A stretch of DNA of 64,000 nt from contig CAVRED010000011.1 in assembly GCA_963719975.1 (NCBI GenBank), forward strand, positions 131,908 through 195,907. Reading direction: 5' to 3'. Origin of the DNA: Poindextera sp963719975. GTDB taxonomy: Bacteria; Pseudomonadota; Alphaproteobacteria; Caulobacterales; Caulobacteraceae. The first letter of the stretch is position 1. Each line of letters opens with the position of its first letter. Shown piece by piece: positions 10,388 to 19,394 of this stretch. Position numbers and translations under genes: made by a program. Under the pieces are notes generated by a model, which saw nothing but the letters and a program-made list of their open reading frames with translations, was not told the origin of the DNA and ran no database searches.

Positions 10388-10454
10388 CATATATCGCCCC
10401 CCCGCATCAAGGCTCTGTGGCTAACGGCGAGCTTGGCCGTAAACGACGCATAAA
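10388..10454 (-). promoter_or_regulatory. Candidate KdpE operator and promoter of kdpFABCDE
   Basis: On the minus strand TTTATG-N5-TTTACG occupies 10454-10438, a direct repeat with 11-base period like the E. coli KdpE operator TTTATA-N5-TTTACA. A -10-like TATATG sits at 10393-10388. The implied start near 10381 places the operator at about -57 to -73, close to the E. coli arrangement. The leader to the first small ORF would be about 18 bases. The -35 region is poor, as is usual for activated promoters. Assignment is by pattern only. Confidence 0.5.
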
Positions 10455-10535
10455 GACTTCGTTAGGAAATCAAGGTTGGCGCCGAACGCGCGATGGCGAA
10501 TTGCGCTGGATCAACTCCGTCGCGTATTCGCGACC

Positions 10536-12223
10536 TTAGGGCAGCGACATCTGCTCGAGCCCCGGCGCGAGCATCAGCACCGGGAAGTAGGTCAGGCCGC
10601 CGACGATCAGGATCACGCCGATCAACAGCGAGGCGAACAGGAGGTTGTCGGTGGGCATCGATCCCGCCGACGGCGTCATCCGCGGCTTCGCCGCCAAGGC
10701 CCCGGCGAGCGCGAGCACCGGCACGATGGTCGCAAACCTGCCGATGGCCATCGCGATGGACAGGGTCACATTGTAGAAGGGCGTGTTGGCCGACAGGCCC
10801 GCGAAGGCGCTGCCGTTGGTCGCCGCCGCGGAGGTGTAGGCGTAGAGGATCTCAGAGAGCCCGTGCGGGCCGGTGGCTTCCCGACCCGCGAGGCCCGCGG
10901 GAAGCACGACGGCGAGGGCCGTGAAACCCAACGTGACGACGGGCGGTGTCAGCGAGGCCAGCATCGCGAACTGGACCTCGCGAGTCTCGATCTTCTTGCC
11001 CAGATACTCCGGCGTCCGCCCGACCATGAGCCCCGCGATGAACACCGCGATGATGGCGAAGAGGATCATGCTGAACAGCCCCGACCCCGGCGCGCCGACG
11101 ATCACCTCGCCGATCTTCATGTTCGCCATCAGCACAAGGCCGCTGACCGGCATGTAGCTGTCGTGCATGGAGTTGACCGCCCCATCGGCCGACGCGGTCG
11201 ATGCCTCCGCGAACAGGCTTGAGCCAGCGACGCCAAAGCGCATCTCTTTGCCTTCCATGTTGGCGCCGGCGATCCCGGCGTGGGCGAGCACGGGATTGCC
11301 GTGCGCCTCATCGGCGTAGATCGCCGCCGCGCCGCCGAGGAACATCGCGGCCATTACGCCCAGCAGGACCCACCCCTGGCGCGGCGATCCGATCGTGCGG
11401 CCGAGGGTGTTGGTCAGCGCGGCCCCCACAACGAGGATCAGCACCATTTCCTCGAGGTTCGACCAGGCGTTGGGGTTCTCGAAGGGGTGGGCGGAGTTGG
11501 CGTTGAAGAAGCCGCCGCCGTCGCCGCTCAAGACCTTGATCGCTTCCTGAGAGGCCACGGGACCGAGTGTCACGGTCCGTGACGCGCCCTCGACGGTGGT
11601 CGCCGGCACGTTGGCATGCAACGTCTGTGGCACGCCTTCGATACCCAGCACGATCGCGCCGAGGATCGAGAGCGGAAGGAACACGTAGAGCGTCGCTCGT
11701 GTCAGATCGACCCAGAAGTTCCCGACGGTTTCGGCGTTCGAGCGCGTGAACCCGCGGATGAGCGCGACCGCGACCGCGACGCCGGCCGCGCCGGACAAGA
11801 AGGATGCAACCGTGATGCCGACCATCTGCGACAGGTTCGAAAGCGTGCCCTCGCCCGCATACGACTGCCAACTGGTGTTGGTGACGAAGCTGATCGCGGT
11901 GTTGAACGCGAGGTCGGGCGCGACTCCCTTGAAATGCTGCGGGTTCAGCGGCAGCCAGGCCTGCAGCCGCATCAGTCCGAAGAGCACCAGCACGCCCAGT
12001 AGGTGAAAGCCCAGGAAGCAGGCGGCATAGGTGAACCAGCCCTGCTCCTTGGACTCTCGACCTGGCAAAGCCGGTAAAAGGCGACCTCGATCGGCCTGAG
12101 CACCGGATGGGTGAAGGTGCGCTCGCCCGAGAAGACCTTCGCCATGTAGCCGCCGAGCGGAATGACCAGAGCGCCGACCAGAGCGACGAGGAGGGCGATC
12201 TGGAGCCAGCCGGGGAGAGTCAT
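10536..12223 (-). CDS. kdpA: Second KdpA homologue (kdpA2), orphan, upstream of the kdp operon
   Basis: About 562 residues when one frame change near 12050 is repaired. The KdpA fold is unmistakable (APDLAFNTAISFVTNTSW, FFNANSAHPFENP, GLMVGRTPEYLGKKIE), but it is well diverged from the kdpA at 8459-10171, so it is not an assembly duplicate. Filter loops differ: TNTSW replaces TNTNW, LSGDGGG replaces LGTNGGG, and TSAAATNGSAFAG replaces TSATGNNGSAFAG. It has no adjacent kdpB or kdpC of its own and is followed by a 170-base gap holding the candidate kdp promoter. It may swap into the same pump with changed ion selectivity; this is inference. Confidence 0.9.
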
Positions 12224-12468
12224 CAGGTCATGTCCTGGACGGCGCCCTGCTCATTGCGACCGGGCGCATCAGAACAAGCGCCGCTGGAAAGGTTCGCGGG
12301 CATAGCTCTGCCGGCCTAAACGGACAATCTGTCATTTTGGCTCTCCGAATCCGCCGTTCATGGTCGAGGCGCCCCAGCGGTCGACTTTCGCCCCGCGCCG
12401 GTTCCGATGGGAGCCGGGCGGTCGGCGCGCTATAAGACGCCCGCGTCCGCCGCAGGGGGTTCGGCTCG

Positions 12469-13844
12469 GTGCTCGCGCGACTTCGGCTTCTGCTCAGGCA
12501 TGCGCTCTACGTCGCGCGCGGCGGCTTCCTCGTGCGCCCGCTGGTCATCGCCATAATCCTCGGGACGGCTGGCATGACGCTGTCGTGGGCGGAAGAACAG
12601 TTTCCGGCCATCAGCGCCTGGGCGCCGGCGGTGCTTTTCCCGACCCACTCTGACCCCCAGGTGGCCCAGGTGATCCTGGGCGGGATCGCCGGCTCGATCA
12701 TGACGGTCGTCTCGATCGTCTTCGCCATCCTCCTGATGACGTTGACTCTGGCCTCGATGCAGTTCTCGCCGCGCATCCTTCTGAGCTTCGTGCGCGACCG
12801 CGTCACCCAATGGACGCTGGGCGTCTTCCTGGGGACCTTCAGCTACTGCATCGCCGCGCTGCCGGCCGCCCGCTATTCGCCAAAGCCGTTCTCGCCGGTC
12901 ATGACGGTGATGGGCGCCATGGTGCTCGCGCTCGTCTGCGTGACCTGGCTGCTGTTCTTCATCCACCACATCTCCCAGGCGATCAGCGTCAACCACATCG
13001 TCGACCGTATCGCGGGCGAGACCGAGGACATTATCGACGAGCTGATGCCCCATGCGCGCTCCGCGCGGGTGCAGCACCACCCCGAGATGCGCGAGCGCGA
13101 GCGCGAGCAGCCGGTCGCGAGCGCGACCTCGGGCTATATCCGCTTCATCGACACCAAGGCGCTGATGGAGCTCGCCAAGACCAGGCGCCTGCGCATCCGG
13201 CTCCTGCGACGCGTCGGCCAGTTCATTCCGGCCGAGGTCCCGCTGTTCATGCTGCTGGACGGTCACCGGCTCGAGCGCGAGGAGATGGACGCGCTGCTCG
13301 CGGCCGTCGACGTCGGACCGGTGCGCACGCTGCAGCAGGACGTCGAGTTCGGCGTCCTGCAGATCGTCGATATCGCTCTTCGCGCCATTTCGCCGGCGGT
13401 GAACGACCCCTCGACCGCGATCAACGGCATCGATCAGCTCAGCCGCATCATGATCCACTGGATCGGGCGGGATCCGCCGGAGACCTACCTCTCCAGCCCG
13501 CCGCACGTGGTCCGGGTCGTGATTCCCTGGATCACGACGACGGAGCTGCTCGAGACCGCCTTCGAGCAGATCCGCCACTACGCGGCCAGCGACCTGGCGG
13601 TCAGCCTAAGGCTGCTGCGCGCGTTCGGAGACTTGCTTGCGGTCGCGGAAGCGCCCGGGCTCCGCGCGCTGATCGTCGAGAGCGCGCGGCGCGTGGTCGC
13701 CGGCGCCACGCTCGGCGCGGAGGACGTCGAGCGGCTGCAGGCGCGGCTGCAGCCGCTCGTGCAGGCGGTCGGGCCGGGCGCTGGCGGGGGCAGCCGGAAT
13801 CCTACTGGGCCCTCCTTGGCGCGCGCGGCCAAGCCGGCGGCTAG
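12469..13844 (+). CDS. DUF2254 predicted membrane protein
   Basis: Starts at GTG 12469. Four hydrophobic segments occupy the first 180 residues (LVIAIILGTAGMTLSW; ILGGIAGSIMTVVSIVFAIL; GVFLGTFSYCIAALPA; VMTVMGAMVLALVCVTW), followed by a cytoplasmic domain containing DIALRAISPAVNDPSTAING, the conserved block of DUF2254 proteins. No biochemical role is established for the family. The frame changes near 13795, so the last 15 residues are read from the frame that ends at 13844. It is divergently transcribed from kdpA2 across a 245-base spacer in which I see no other element. Confidence 0.85.
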
Positions 13845-14026
13845 GTGTTGCCGCGCATCCGATCGCCGGCGTGGACGCGGCGTTCGAACTCGCGCAGGGC
13901 GGCCTTGGCGGCCGCGCGGGAAGGCGTGGTCGAGCGACGATCGGCGTAGTCGATCAGGAGCAGGACGAGGATCGCGAGGGCGAGCGGCCCGAACACGACG
14001 ATCAGGCCTATGTCGAAGTCGGACAT
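13841..14026 (-). CDS. Small single-span membrane protein
   Basis: 61 residues from ATG 14026: MSDFDIGLIVVFGPLALAIL, one N-terminal membrane helix ending VLLLIDYADRR, then a basic alpha-helical tail (SRAAAKAALREFERRVHAGDR). Its stop overlaps the end of the convergent DUF2254 gene. An upstream extension in the same frame to 14125 lacks membrane character and is less likely. Family not recognised. The 286 bases between it and the next gene hold nothing I can identify. Confidence 0.55.
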   Translation of the reverse strand: MSDFDIGLIVVFGPLALAILVLLLIDYADRRSTTPSRAAAKAALREFERRVHAGDRMRGNT

Positions 14027-14312
14027 CGACCGGTTCACTCCAAGGACAAGGGCGGGGCGGTTCGCATGCTGCCTACCGCAGGACCGTCGAAAGTCTCCAT
14101 CGGCGCCGGGGGCGGTTTGTATCAAGGAGTCATAACGACCCGACCTATCGCCACGCGTGGGCGCCCTGGCGGCTGTGTTTAGGTTTCGTTTAGCCAGGGG
14201 GCTCCGGCTCGTATTGAGCCTTTACGGCCAGGCTGGGCATCCTTCGGCCAAGCGACGGCGGTCGACCTTCATCCCGGGGGTCGGGGCGCCGGCGCGCACC
14301 TTCGTGTGTCCC

Positions 14313-14777
14313 ATGCGAGTCGCTCACATCCTTCCCCAGGCCCCGCTCGCCGCCGATGGCGGCGCGCTGGCGAGAACGCTCCGGCAGGCCGGCGTCGCCA
14401 AGGGCGCCAACATCCGGGTCACCGGCCCGTCCGGCGTGACGGCCGTGCTCTGGCTGTACCGCCACGGCTACGAAGGCGCCTCGTACGTCCACCCGAACTG
14501 GGCGGGCGCGCGCGGCTACGCCGATGTGCTGCTCATCCCGCACAGCTGCGGGCCGGAGGAGCTCGCCGCCCTGCTCGCGCGCGGTCACGGCCTGCGCGAC
14601 GGCGGTCTTGTGATCGTGCAAGCCGCCCCCGATCGCGGCGAGCCCGAACTGGACAGCATCCCGACCGTCCTGGCGGCCAGGGGCTGCCGCGTGGAAGCGC
14701 GCATCGCCGAGCACGGGCGCGAGGTCTTCGTCGCGCGCCTCGCCGGCATCGGCGCGGACCTGAAAGAGGCCGCGTAA
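14313..14777 (+). CDS. Conserved hypothetical protein, about 154 residues
   Basis: ATG 14313 (MRVAHILPQAPLAADGG) opens a clean frame with strong GC-rich codon bias. The sequence suggests an alpha/beta fold: alternating hydrophobic strands (VTGPSGVTAVLWLYRHG, ADVLLIPHSCG, GGLVIVQAAP) and a C-terminal VFVARLAGIG. The HSCGPEEL segment resembles end regions of methyltransferase-like folds, but no motif is diagnostic. It is not recognised further. Confidence 0.55.
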   Translation: MRVAHILPQAPLAADGGALARTLRQAGVAKGANIRVTGPSGVTAVLWLYRHGYEGASYVHPNWAGARGYADVLLIPHSCGPEELAALLARGHGLRDGGLVIVQAAPDRGEPELDSIPTVLAARGCRVEARIAEHGREVFVARLAGIGADLKEAA

Positions 14778-14781
14778 GCCG

Positions 14782-14943
14782 ATGATCGCGCCCTGTCTCG
14801 ACGTCGTGCTGACCTACGCATGGCTGCAGCGGACCCGCACGCCAGAGGCGAAGCGTTCCGCGCCCCGGCCGTCGCCCTCGCCGCGCCTGCCTCGCCCGCT
14901 GCCGGGTTCCGCGCCCGCGCGCCCGGTTCGGCCGGCCGCCTAG
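14782..14943 (+). CDS. Possible 53-residue basic, Pro-rich peptide
   Basis: ATG 14782 lies four bases after the stop of the preceding gene and stays open to TAG 14943. The first 15 residues are ordinary (MIAPCLDVVLTYAWL); the rest is Pro/Arg/Ala-rich and may simply reflect the GC content. Spacing is the only real support. Confidence 0.25.
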   Translation: MIAPCLDVVLTYAWLQRTRTPEAKRSAPRPSPSPRLPRPLPGSAPARPVRPAA

Positions 14944-15037
14944 CCGCCTGCCGGGACAGCCGTTGGCCCAGGGCGGCCGGGCGGCCTGTGCTATGATGGC
15001 GGCCGGCCGCCCGAAGGCGGCGCCTGGAGCCGTCGGC

Positions 15038-15946
15038 ATGAACCCGATCACCCTCTTCCTCGCCGCGGCCGTGCTGGTCGCCGGCGCGGTCTTCGGCGAA
15101 GCCGTGCAGCCGCTGCTCGCCGTCCCCTTCGTGATCCTGGCCGTGATCATCCTGCTCTCGGTCAAGATGGCGAACGTCTGGCAGCGGTTCGTCATCCTGC
15201 GCGCCGGCAACTTCATGGGCGTGCGCGGGCCGGGTCTCTTCATGATCTTCCCGATCATCGACGCGGTGGCCCAGGTCATCGACACCCGCATCCAGACCAC
15301 CGCGTTCAACGCCGAACAGGCGCTGACCAAGGACACCGTGCCGGTGAACGTCGACGCCATCATCTTCTGGCGCGTGCACGACGCCGAGAAGGCGGCGCTG
15401 GAGATCACCGACTATCGCCAGGCGATCGACCGCGTGGCCCAGACCTCCCTGCGCGAGATGATCGGCGCGTCGATGCTGTCGGCCCTGCTCGCCGAGCGCA
15501 AGGCGGCGGACGAACAGCTGCGGGTCGAGATCGCCGCGAAGACCGAGCACTGGGGCGTCTCGGTGAACTCGGTCGAGATCCGCGACGTGGCCATTCCGGC
15601 CAACCTGCAGGATGCGATGTCCAGGCAGGCGCAGGCGGAGCGCGAGCGGCACGCCCGCGTCATCCTCGGCTCGGCCGAAGCCGAGGTCGCGGCCAAGTTC
15701 GTCGAGGCCGCCAAGACCTACGGCGACCATCCGATGGCGTTCCAGCTCAGGGCGATGAACATCATCTACGAGACGACCAAGGAGCGGGGCGCGACCATCC
15801 TGATCCCCACGGCCATGGTCGACGCCATGAACCCGGCGACCGCGTTTGCGCTTCGCGCTGGCCGGCCGCTCGCCGGCCGAGGCGCCGCCGCCGGCGCCCG
15901 GCTCCGGCCGCCGCGCCGCTCGCCCAGGCGCCCGCCGCCGGGCTGA
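15038..15946 (+). CDS. Slipin / SPFH (band 7) domain membrane protein
   Basis: From ATG 15038 the protein has two closely spaced hydrophobic segments (FLAAAVLVAGAVFG; LLAVPFVILAVIILLSV), then an SPFH domain: GPGLFMIFPIIDAVAQV, DTRIQTTAF, TKDTVPVNVDAIIFWRV, REMIGASML, WGVSVNSVEIRDVAIP, and the AEAEVAAKFVEAA coiled-coil helix. This is the stomatin-like slipin arrangement; such proteins scaffold membrane microdomains. The last 40 residues are Arg/Pro-rich and probably out of frame after about 15845. No NfeD partner is adjacent. Confidence 0.85.
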   Translation: MNPITLFLAAAVLVAGAVFGEAVQPLLAVPFVILAVIILLSVKMANVWQRFVILRAGNFMGVRGPGLFMIFPIIDAVAQVIDTRIQTTAFNAEQALTKDTVPVNVDAIIFWRVHDAEKAALEITDYRQAIDRVAQTSLREMIGASMLSALLAERKAADEQLRVEIAAKTEHWGVSVNSVEIRDVAIPANLQDAMSRQAQAERERHARVILGSAEAEVAAKFVEAAKTYGDHPMAFQLRAMNIIYETTKERGATILIPTAMVDAMNPATAFALRAGRPLAGRGAAAGARLRPPRRSPRRPPPG

Positions 15947-16074
15947 CCCGCGCCGTGGGCGTCGTCGGCGAGGAAAGTCCGCCTCGCGCGACGTTTAGCC
16001 CTTGACTTGGCGCGGGGCGCCGGGCCTTGCGTCCCGCCGCAAGCCCTTCCCATCCCCGTTCCTGAGTCCGCCGA

Positions 16075-17571
16075 ATGCCCAATCGCCGCGAGCAGGCCGC
16101 CGCGCTCTCTCGAGAGCGGCAACCGTGCGCTGGCCGCCGGCGACTTCGAGGCGGCCCGGCAGAGCCTGGAGGCGGCGGCGGCGCTCGAGCCGGCATCGGC
16201 CGACGTGCGCTGCCAGCTCGGCCGCGCCCATCTCGGGCTCGGCGAGCGCGACACCGCCGAACAGATGGCGCGCATGGCCGTCGAGTCCGATCCGGGCCAT
16301 GCCGCCTCGACGCACTTCCTCGGCACGCTGCTCTGCGAGCGCGAGCGCTTCGCCGAGGCGCTGCCCTGGCTGCAGTCGGCCGCGGCGCTCGCGCCCGACA
16401 ACGCGCAGTTCCAGCGCGACCTCGGCGTCGTCCGCCTGTTCCTCGGCGACTTCGCGTCCGGCCGCGCGACGCTCAACCGCACGCTCGAGCTCGATCCCCT
16501 GGCCAAGGACATCCTGCCGACGCTCGTGCGCATGACGCGGATGGATTCCGGCGACGCCGAGGCCGAGCGCCTGTTCGCACTGACCCGCGACATGGCCGCC
16601 ATGCGCGACCAGCTGCCCGTCGACGCCCAGGTCCGCGTCCTCTTCGCGCTCGGCAAGGCGCTGGAGGACCGCGGCGAGTTCGATGCGGCGTTCGAGGCCT
16701 ACGCGAGCGGCAACGCGCTTCACCGCACGACCATCGCCTACGACGTCGCCGCCGACGAAGCGCGCCTGGCCGCGGTCGAGCGAGTCTTCAACAGCCGCTC
16801 TGTTCGAACGGCTGGGCGGCAAGGGCTCGGCGCGCGCCGAGCGACCGGCCGATCTTCATCGTCGGCATGCCGCGATCCGGCACGACCCTGGTCGAGCAGA
16901 TCATCAGCGCCCATCCGGACGTGCACGGGCTCGGCGAGCTCGACATCCTCCAGCACCTGATCGGTGAGGCGACCGGACCCGGCGGCTCGCGGTTCCCCGA
17001 CTGGGCGGCCAGCATGAACGAGGTCGACCTGCGGCTGATCGGCCAGGCCTGCCTCGACAACCTGCCGGCGGGCTTGCCCGGGCAAAGCCGCGCGACGCTG
17101 AAGCGGCTCGAGAACTTCGAGTACCTCGGCCTGCTGCACCTGTGCCTGCCGAACGCGACGCTCATCCACTGCCGGCGGGACGCGCGCGACTCCTGCTTCT
17201 CGGCCTTCGCGACCCTGTTCCTCGAGAAGCAGGAATTCAGCTACACGCTCGACGGAGCTCGGCCGCTACTGGCGCGCCTACGACCGCTGATGGCGCACTG
17301 GAACCGCGTTCTGCCGCTCGGACGGGTGCTCGAGGTCTCCTACGAGGGCCTGGTCGCCGACCTCGAGGGCTGGACCCGGCGGCTCCTGGCCCATTGCCGG
17401 CTCGAGTGGGACGACGCCTGCCTGCGCTACTACGAGTTCAAGCGACCGGTGCGCTCGGCGAGCTTCGCCCAGGTGCGCCAGCCCATCTTCACCACCTCGA
17501 TCGGCCGCTGGAAGCCGTTCGCCGGCCATCTCGGGCCGCTGTTCGCGGCGATGGGGATCGAGGAGGCCTGA
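16075..17571 (+). CDS. TPR-repeat sulfotransferase
   Basis: The N-terminal half carries tetratricopeptide repeats (ALAAGDFEAARQSLEAAAAL, LGLGERDTAEQMARMAV, ALPWLQSAAALAPDNAQ). The C-terminal half is a sulfotransferase: the phosphosulfate loop FIVGMPRSGTTLVEQII, a HPDVHGLGELDIL segment, and a 3'-phosphate-binding region HCRRDARDSCFSAF. It probably transfers sulfate from PAPS to a protein or glycan. Two compensating frame changes near 16112 and 16800 hide the TPR part in the otherwise open frame 16075-17571; the start MPNRREQAAAL is chosen because it joins the TPR frame. Proximity to flagellin is suggestive only. Confidence 0.85.
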   Translation: MPNRREQAAALSRERQPCAGRRRLRGGPAEPGGGGGARAGIGRRALPARPRPSRARRARHRRTDGAHGRRVRSGPCRLDALPRHAALRARALRRGAALAAVGRGARARQRAVPARPRRRPPVPRRLRVRPRDAQPHARARSPGQGHPADARAHDADGFRRRRGRAPVRTDPRHGRHARPAARRRPGPRPLRARQGAGGPRRVRCGVRGLRERQRASPHDHRLRRRRRRSAPGRGRASLQQPLCSNGWAARARRAPSDRPIFIVGMPRSGTTLVEQIISAHPDVHGLGELDILQHLIGEATGPGGSRFPDWAASMNEVDLRLIGQACLDNLPAGLPGQSRATLKRLENFEYLGLLHLCLPNATLIHCRRDARDSCFSAFATLFLEKQEFSYTLDGARPLLARLRPLMAHWNRVLPLGRVLEVSYEGLVADLEGWTRRLLAHCRLEWDDACLRYYEFKRPVRSASFAQVRQPIFTTSIGRWKPFAGHLGPLFAAMGIEEA

Positions 17572-17667
17572 TCCAGACATGCAAATGCAGGCGCCCGGAC
17601 CTGCCATCCGGGGCCTGCTCCGGCGCCCGCGAACGGACGTGGGCTCACATCGCCAAGGCCGCTTGCG

Positions 17668-17968
17668 CTAGACCTTGGTCTTGATCACGTCGCCGGCCAC
17701 GTAGGCCGGCTCCTCGCGCATCTTTAGGATCTGCTCGCGAGGAATTTGCTGGACCACTTCGCCGGTGCGCCAATCGACAGTCTTGTAGACGAAGCAACCG
17801 GCCGCCTGGTCGTCCTCGATCACCAGCCTGAAGATCGGCCGGGTCGGTGGGCGCGGGCGGAACGGCCGTCGAAGGCGGCGTCGTCGACGTCGCTGCGTTG
17901 GAATCGCCGACGACGGAAGCCGGCGCGTTGGCGGCGGCGGGTCCGATAGGGTTGACGATCTGGGTCAT
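17668..17968 (-). CDS. flaG: FlaG-family flagellar protein
   Basis: The repaired C-terminal half reads FRLVIEDDQAAGCFVYKTVD then TGEVVQQIPREQILKMRE, which is the FlaG-family signature (V.D..TGEVVRQIP). The N-terminus (MTQIVNPIGPAAANAPAS) is an Ala/Pro-rich disordered stretch, also typical. One base too many near 17830 breaks the frame; the repaired length is about 99 residues. It is encoded directly downstream of flagellin on the same strand, and FlaG proteins influence flagellar filament length in other bacteria. Confidence 0.8.
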
Positions 17969-18025
17969 GCCTGAACGCCGGGATCTGGTCCCGGCGCCTC
18001 TTGAGCTCGCGCGAAGGCGACGAGC

Positions 18026-18038
18026 CGGTTTTGCCGGC
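18026..18038. promoter_or_regulatory. Possible FlbD half-site upstream of flaG
   Basis: CGGTTTTGCCGGC repeats the right half (TTTTGCCGG) of the palindrome found upstream of flagellin. It lies in the 92-base gap between flagellin and flaG, so it could serve flaG or act downstream of flagellin. The left half is poor. Confidence 0.3.
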
Positions 18039-18060
18039 CCGCCGCCTCACGCGTTTAGAG

Positions 18061-18884
18061 CTACCGGAAGAGGCTGAGCAGCGCGGCGCTCGACTGGTTG
18101 GCGATCGAGAGCGCCTGGATGCCAAGCTGTTGCTTGGTCTGCAGGGCGGTCAGCTGAGCGCTTTCCTTGCCGAGGTTGGCGTTGACCAGGTTGCCGATGC
18201 CGGTGTCCAGCGTGTCCTGCAGGTCCTGAACGAAGGTCAGTTGGTTCTGCAGGGCCGTGGCCCCGTTGCCGAGGTTGCCGAGCGCCGCGTTCACCTTGGT
18301 GATCGCGGTGTTGACCGAAGCCACCATGGCGGTCGCCAGCGCGGCGGTGCCGATCGACGCGTTGGCCGAGACCGCGCCCATGTTCGCGTGGCCCAGCGAC
18401 AGATCCTGGGCGAGCACGGTGATCTGGCTGCCGGTCGCCGTGGCGAGGGCCATGATGTTCGTGCCGCCGTTCTTGATCATGTTCACCCCGTTGAAGTCGG
18501 AGTTGCTCACGATCTGGGTGATCTGGGTCAGGATCGAACGGAACTGGGTGTTGTCGGCCGCGAGGCTGGTCGGGTCGAGCGATGGGTCCGAAGCCGCCAG
18601 AGCCAGCGTCTTCAGCTGGTTCAGGAGGTTCGAGACGCTCGTCCCGGCGGAGGTGGCGACCTGAATGGTCGATTGCCCCCGCTGCAGCGACTGCACGACC
18701 GCGTTCAAGGCGCCAGAGGTCCCCCGCTCGTTCTGGGCGATGGCCCAGACGGCGCCGTTGTCTTGCGGAGAGGAGACCGCAAGGCCGGTGGAGACTTCAT
18801 TTTGGGTTTGGGCGAGGGCGCGGCCGTCGCAGTCAGGTTCTGGAGCGCAATGAGCGCACCAGGATTGGTATTAACGCTGAGCAT
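18061..18884 (-). CDS. Flagellin (alpha-type, short)
   Basis: Filament protein of the Caulobacter FljK class, about 273 residues. The N-terminal D0/D1 motif MLSVNTNPGALIALQNL and the C-terminal LQTKQQLGIQALSIANQSS followed by SLFR are both present, with a short central domain and no large variable insert. SLQRGQSTIQVATSAGTSVS marks the conserved N-terminal helix. The frame changes once near 18815; the 36 residues between there and 18708 must be read from another frame. A sigma54 promoter lies 74 bases upstream of the ATG and FlbD-like sites further up. Secreted through the flagellar export channel. Confidence 0.93.
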
Positions 18885-18957
18885 TGTACTTGTTCCCTTT
18901 TCAGGTGTCCGGCGTCGTTTTGACGGCCGGGGGCGTTTTGCCCGACTGCACATGCAC

Positions 18958-18973
18958 GCAAGCCCCGCGCCAG
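18958..18973 (-). promoter_or_regulatory. Sigma54 promoter of flagellin
   Basis: The minus strand reads CTGGCGCGGGGCTTGC, matching the sigma54 consensus TGGCACG-N4-TTGC with the invariant GG (-24) and GC (-12) at correct spacing; two consensus positions differ. Transcription would start near 18946 and give a leader of about 60 bases. Confidence 0.75.
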
Positions 18974-19078
18974 GGTCGCTGGGGGATCAAGCGGCGCCTT
19001 AGAGGGCTGAAATGGCGACGCTATCGCCGCGCAGCGAGCGGCGCGCCCGGCAGATTTCGACCGCATGTGGCGCAGCGC

Positions 19079-19118
19079 CGGCCGATTTTGCCGACCGCGC
19101 CCGGCAAGTTTTGCCGGG
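19079..19118. promoter_or_regulatory. Two FlbD-type (ftr) enhancer palindromes
   Basis: CCCGGCAAGTTTTGCCGGG at 19100-19118 is a perfect 8-base inverted repeat with a 3-base centre. CGGCCGATTTTGCCG at 19079-19093 is a second copy of the CGGC-N7-GCCG pattern with centre 23 bases away, about two helical turns. They lie 105-160 bases upstream of the sigma54 promoter, a usual place for enhancer binding. A third, degraded copy may start near 19048 (CCCGGCAGATTTCG). The form agrees with Caulobacter ftr sites bound by FlbD. Confidence 0.65.
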
Positions 19119-19207
19119 TCGGCCGTCAAAACACTCGGGAAACCGGCCTTCGCCGTTAAGGTAAACAGAATCGGCGGTTTCCGCGCCCCGATTTGGTTAA
19201 GACTTCG

Positions 19208-19372
19208 CTAACGGCCGCTGCGTGCGACCTGCATGTGCGCGGCGGCGAGGAAGGTCGTGTGAAATCGGCAGTCGCCGGCGCCATAGCCGGGCACGGCCGC
19301 GCCCTCGCAATCGATCATGTTGCAGCCGGCCAGAAGCACCAGCGCCGCCGCCGCCAGGAGCAGTCTGATCAT
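19208..19372 (-). CDS. Small lipoprotein, 54 residues
   Basis: ATG 19372: MIRLLLAAAALVLLAGC is a textbook lipoprotein signal with lipobox LAGC. The mature part is about 38 residues, with Cys at DCEG and DCRF that could form a disulfide. No family is recognised. A loose inverted repeat (GGAAACCG / CGGTTTCC, 19138-19182) lies downstream and might act as terminator, though no T-run follows. The gene is too short for most gene finders. Confidence 0.6.
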   Translation of the reverse strand: MIRLLLAAAALVLLAGCNMIDCEGAAVPGYGAGDCRFHTTFLAAAHMQVARSGR

Positions 19373-19394
19373 CGCAAGATCCCCTCGGTCTTCG

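Noticed and set aside
10536..12223. kdpA2 as an assembly duplication of kdpA
   Set aside because: The two copies differ at many amino acids, including filter loops, and have different flanks, so they are true paralogues.
12430..13578. 382-residue open frame on the minus strand
   Set aside because: It mirrors the DUF2254 gene; its protein is Asp/Arg/His-rich with no fold signal, as expected from the complement of a GC-rich gene.
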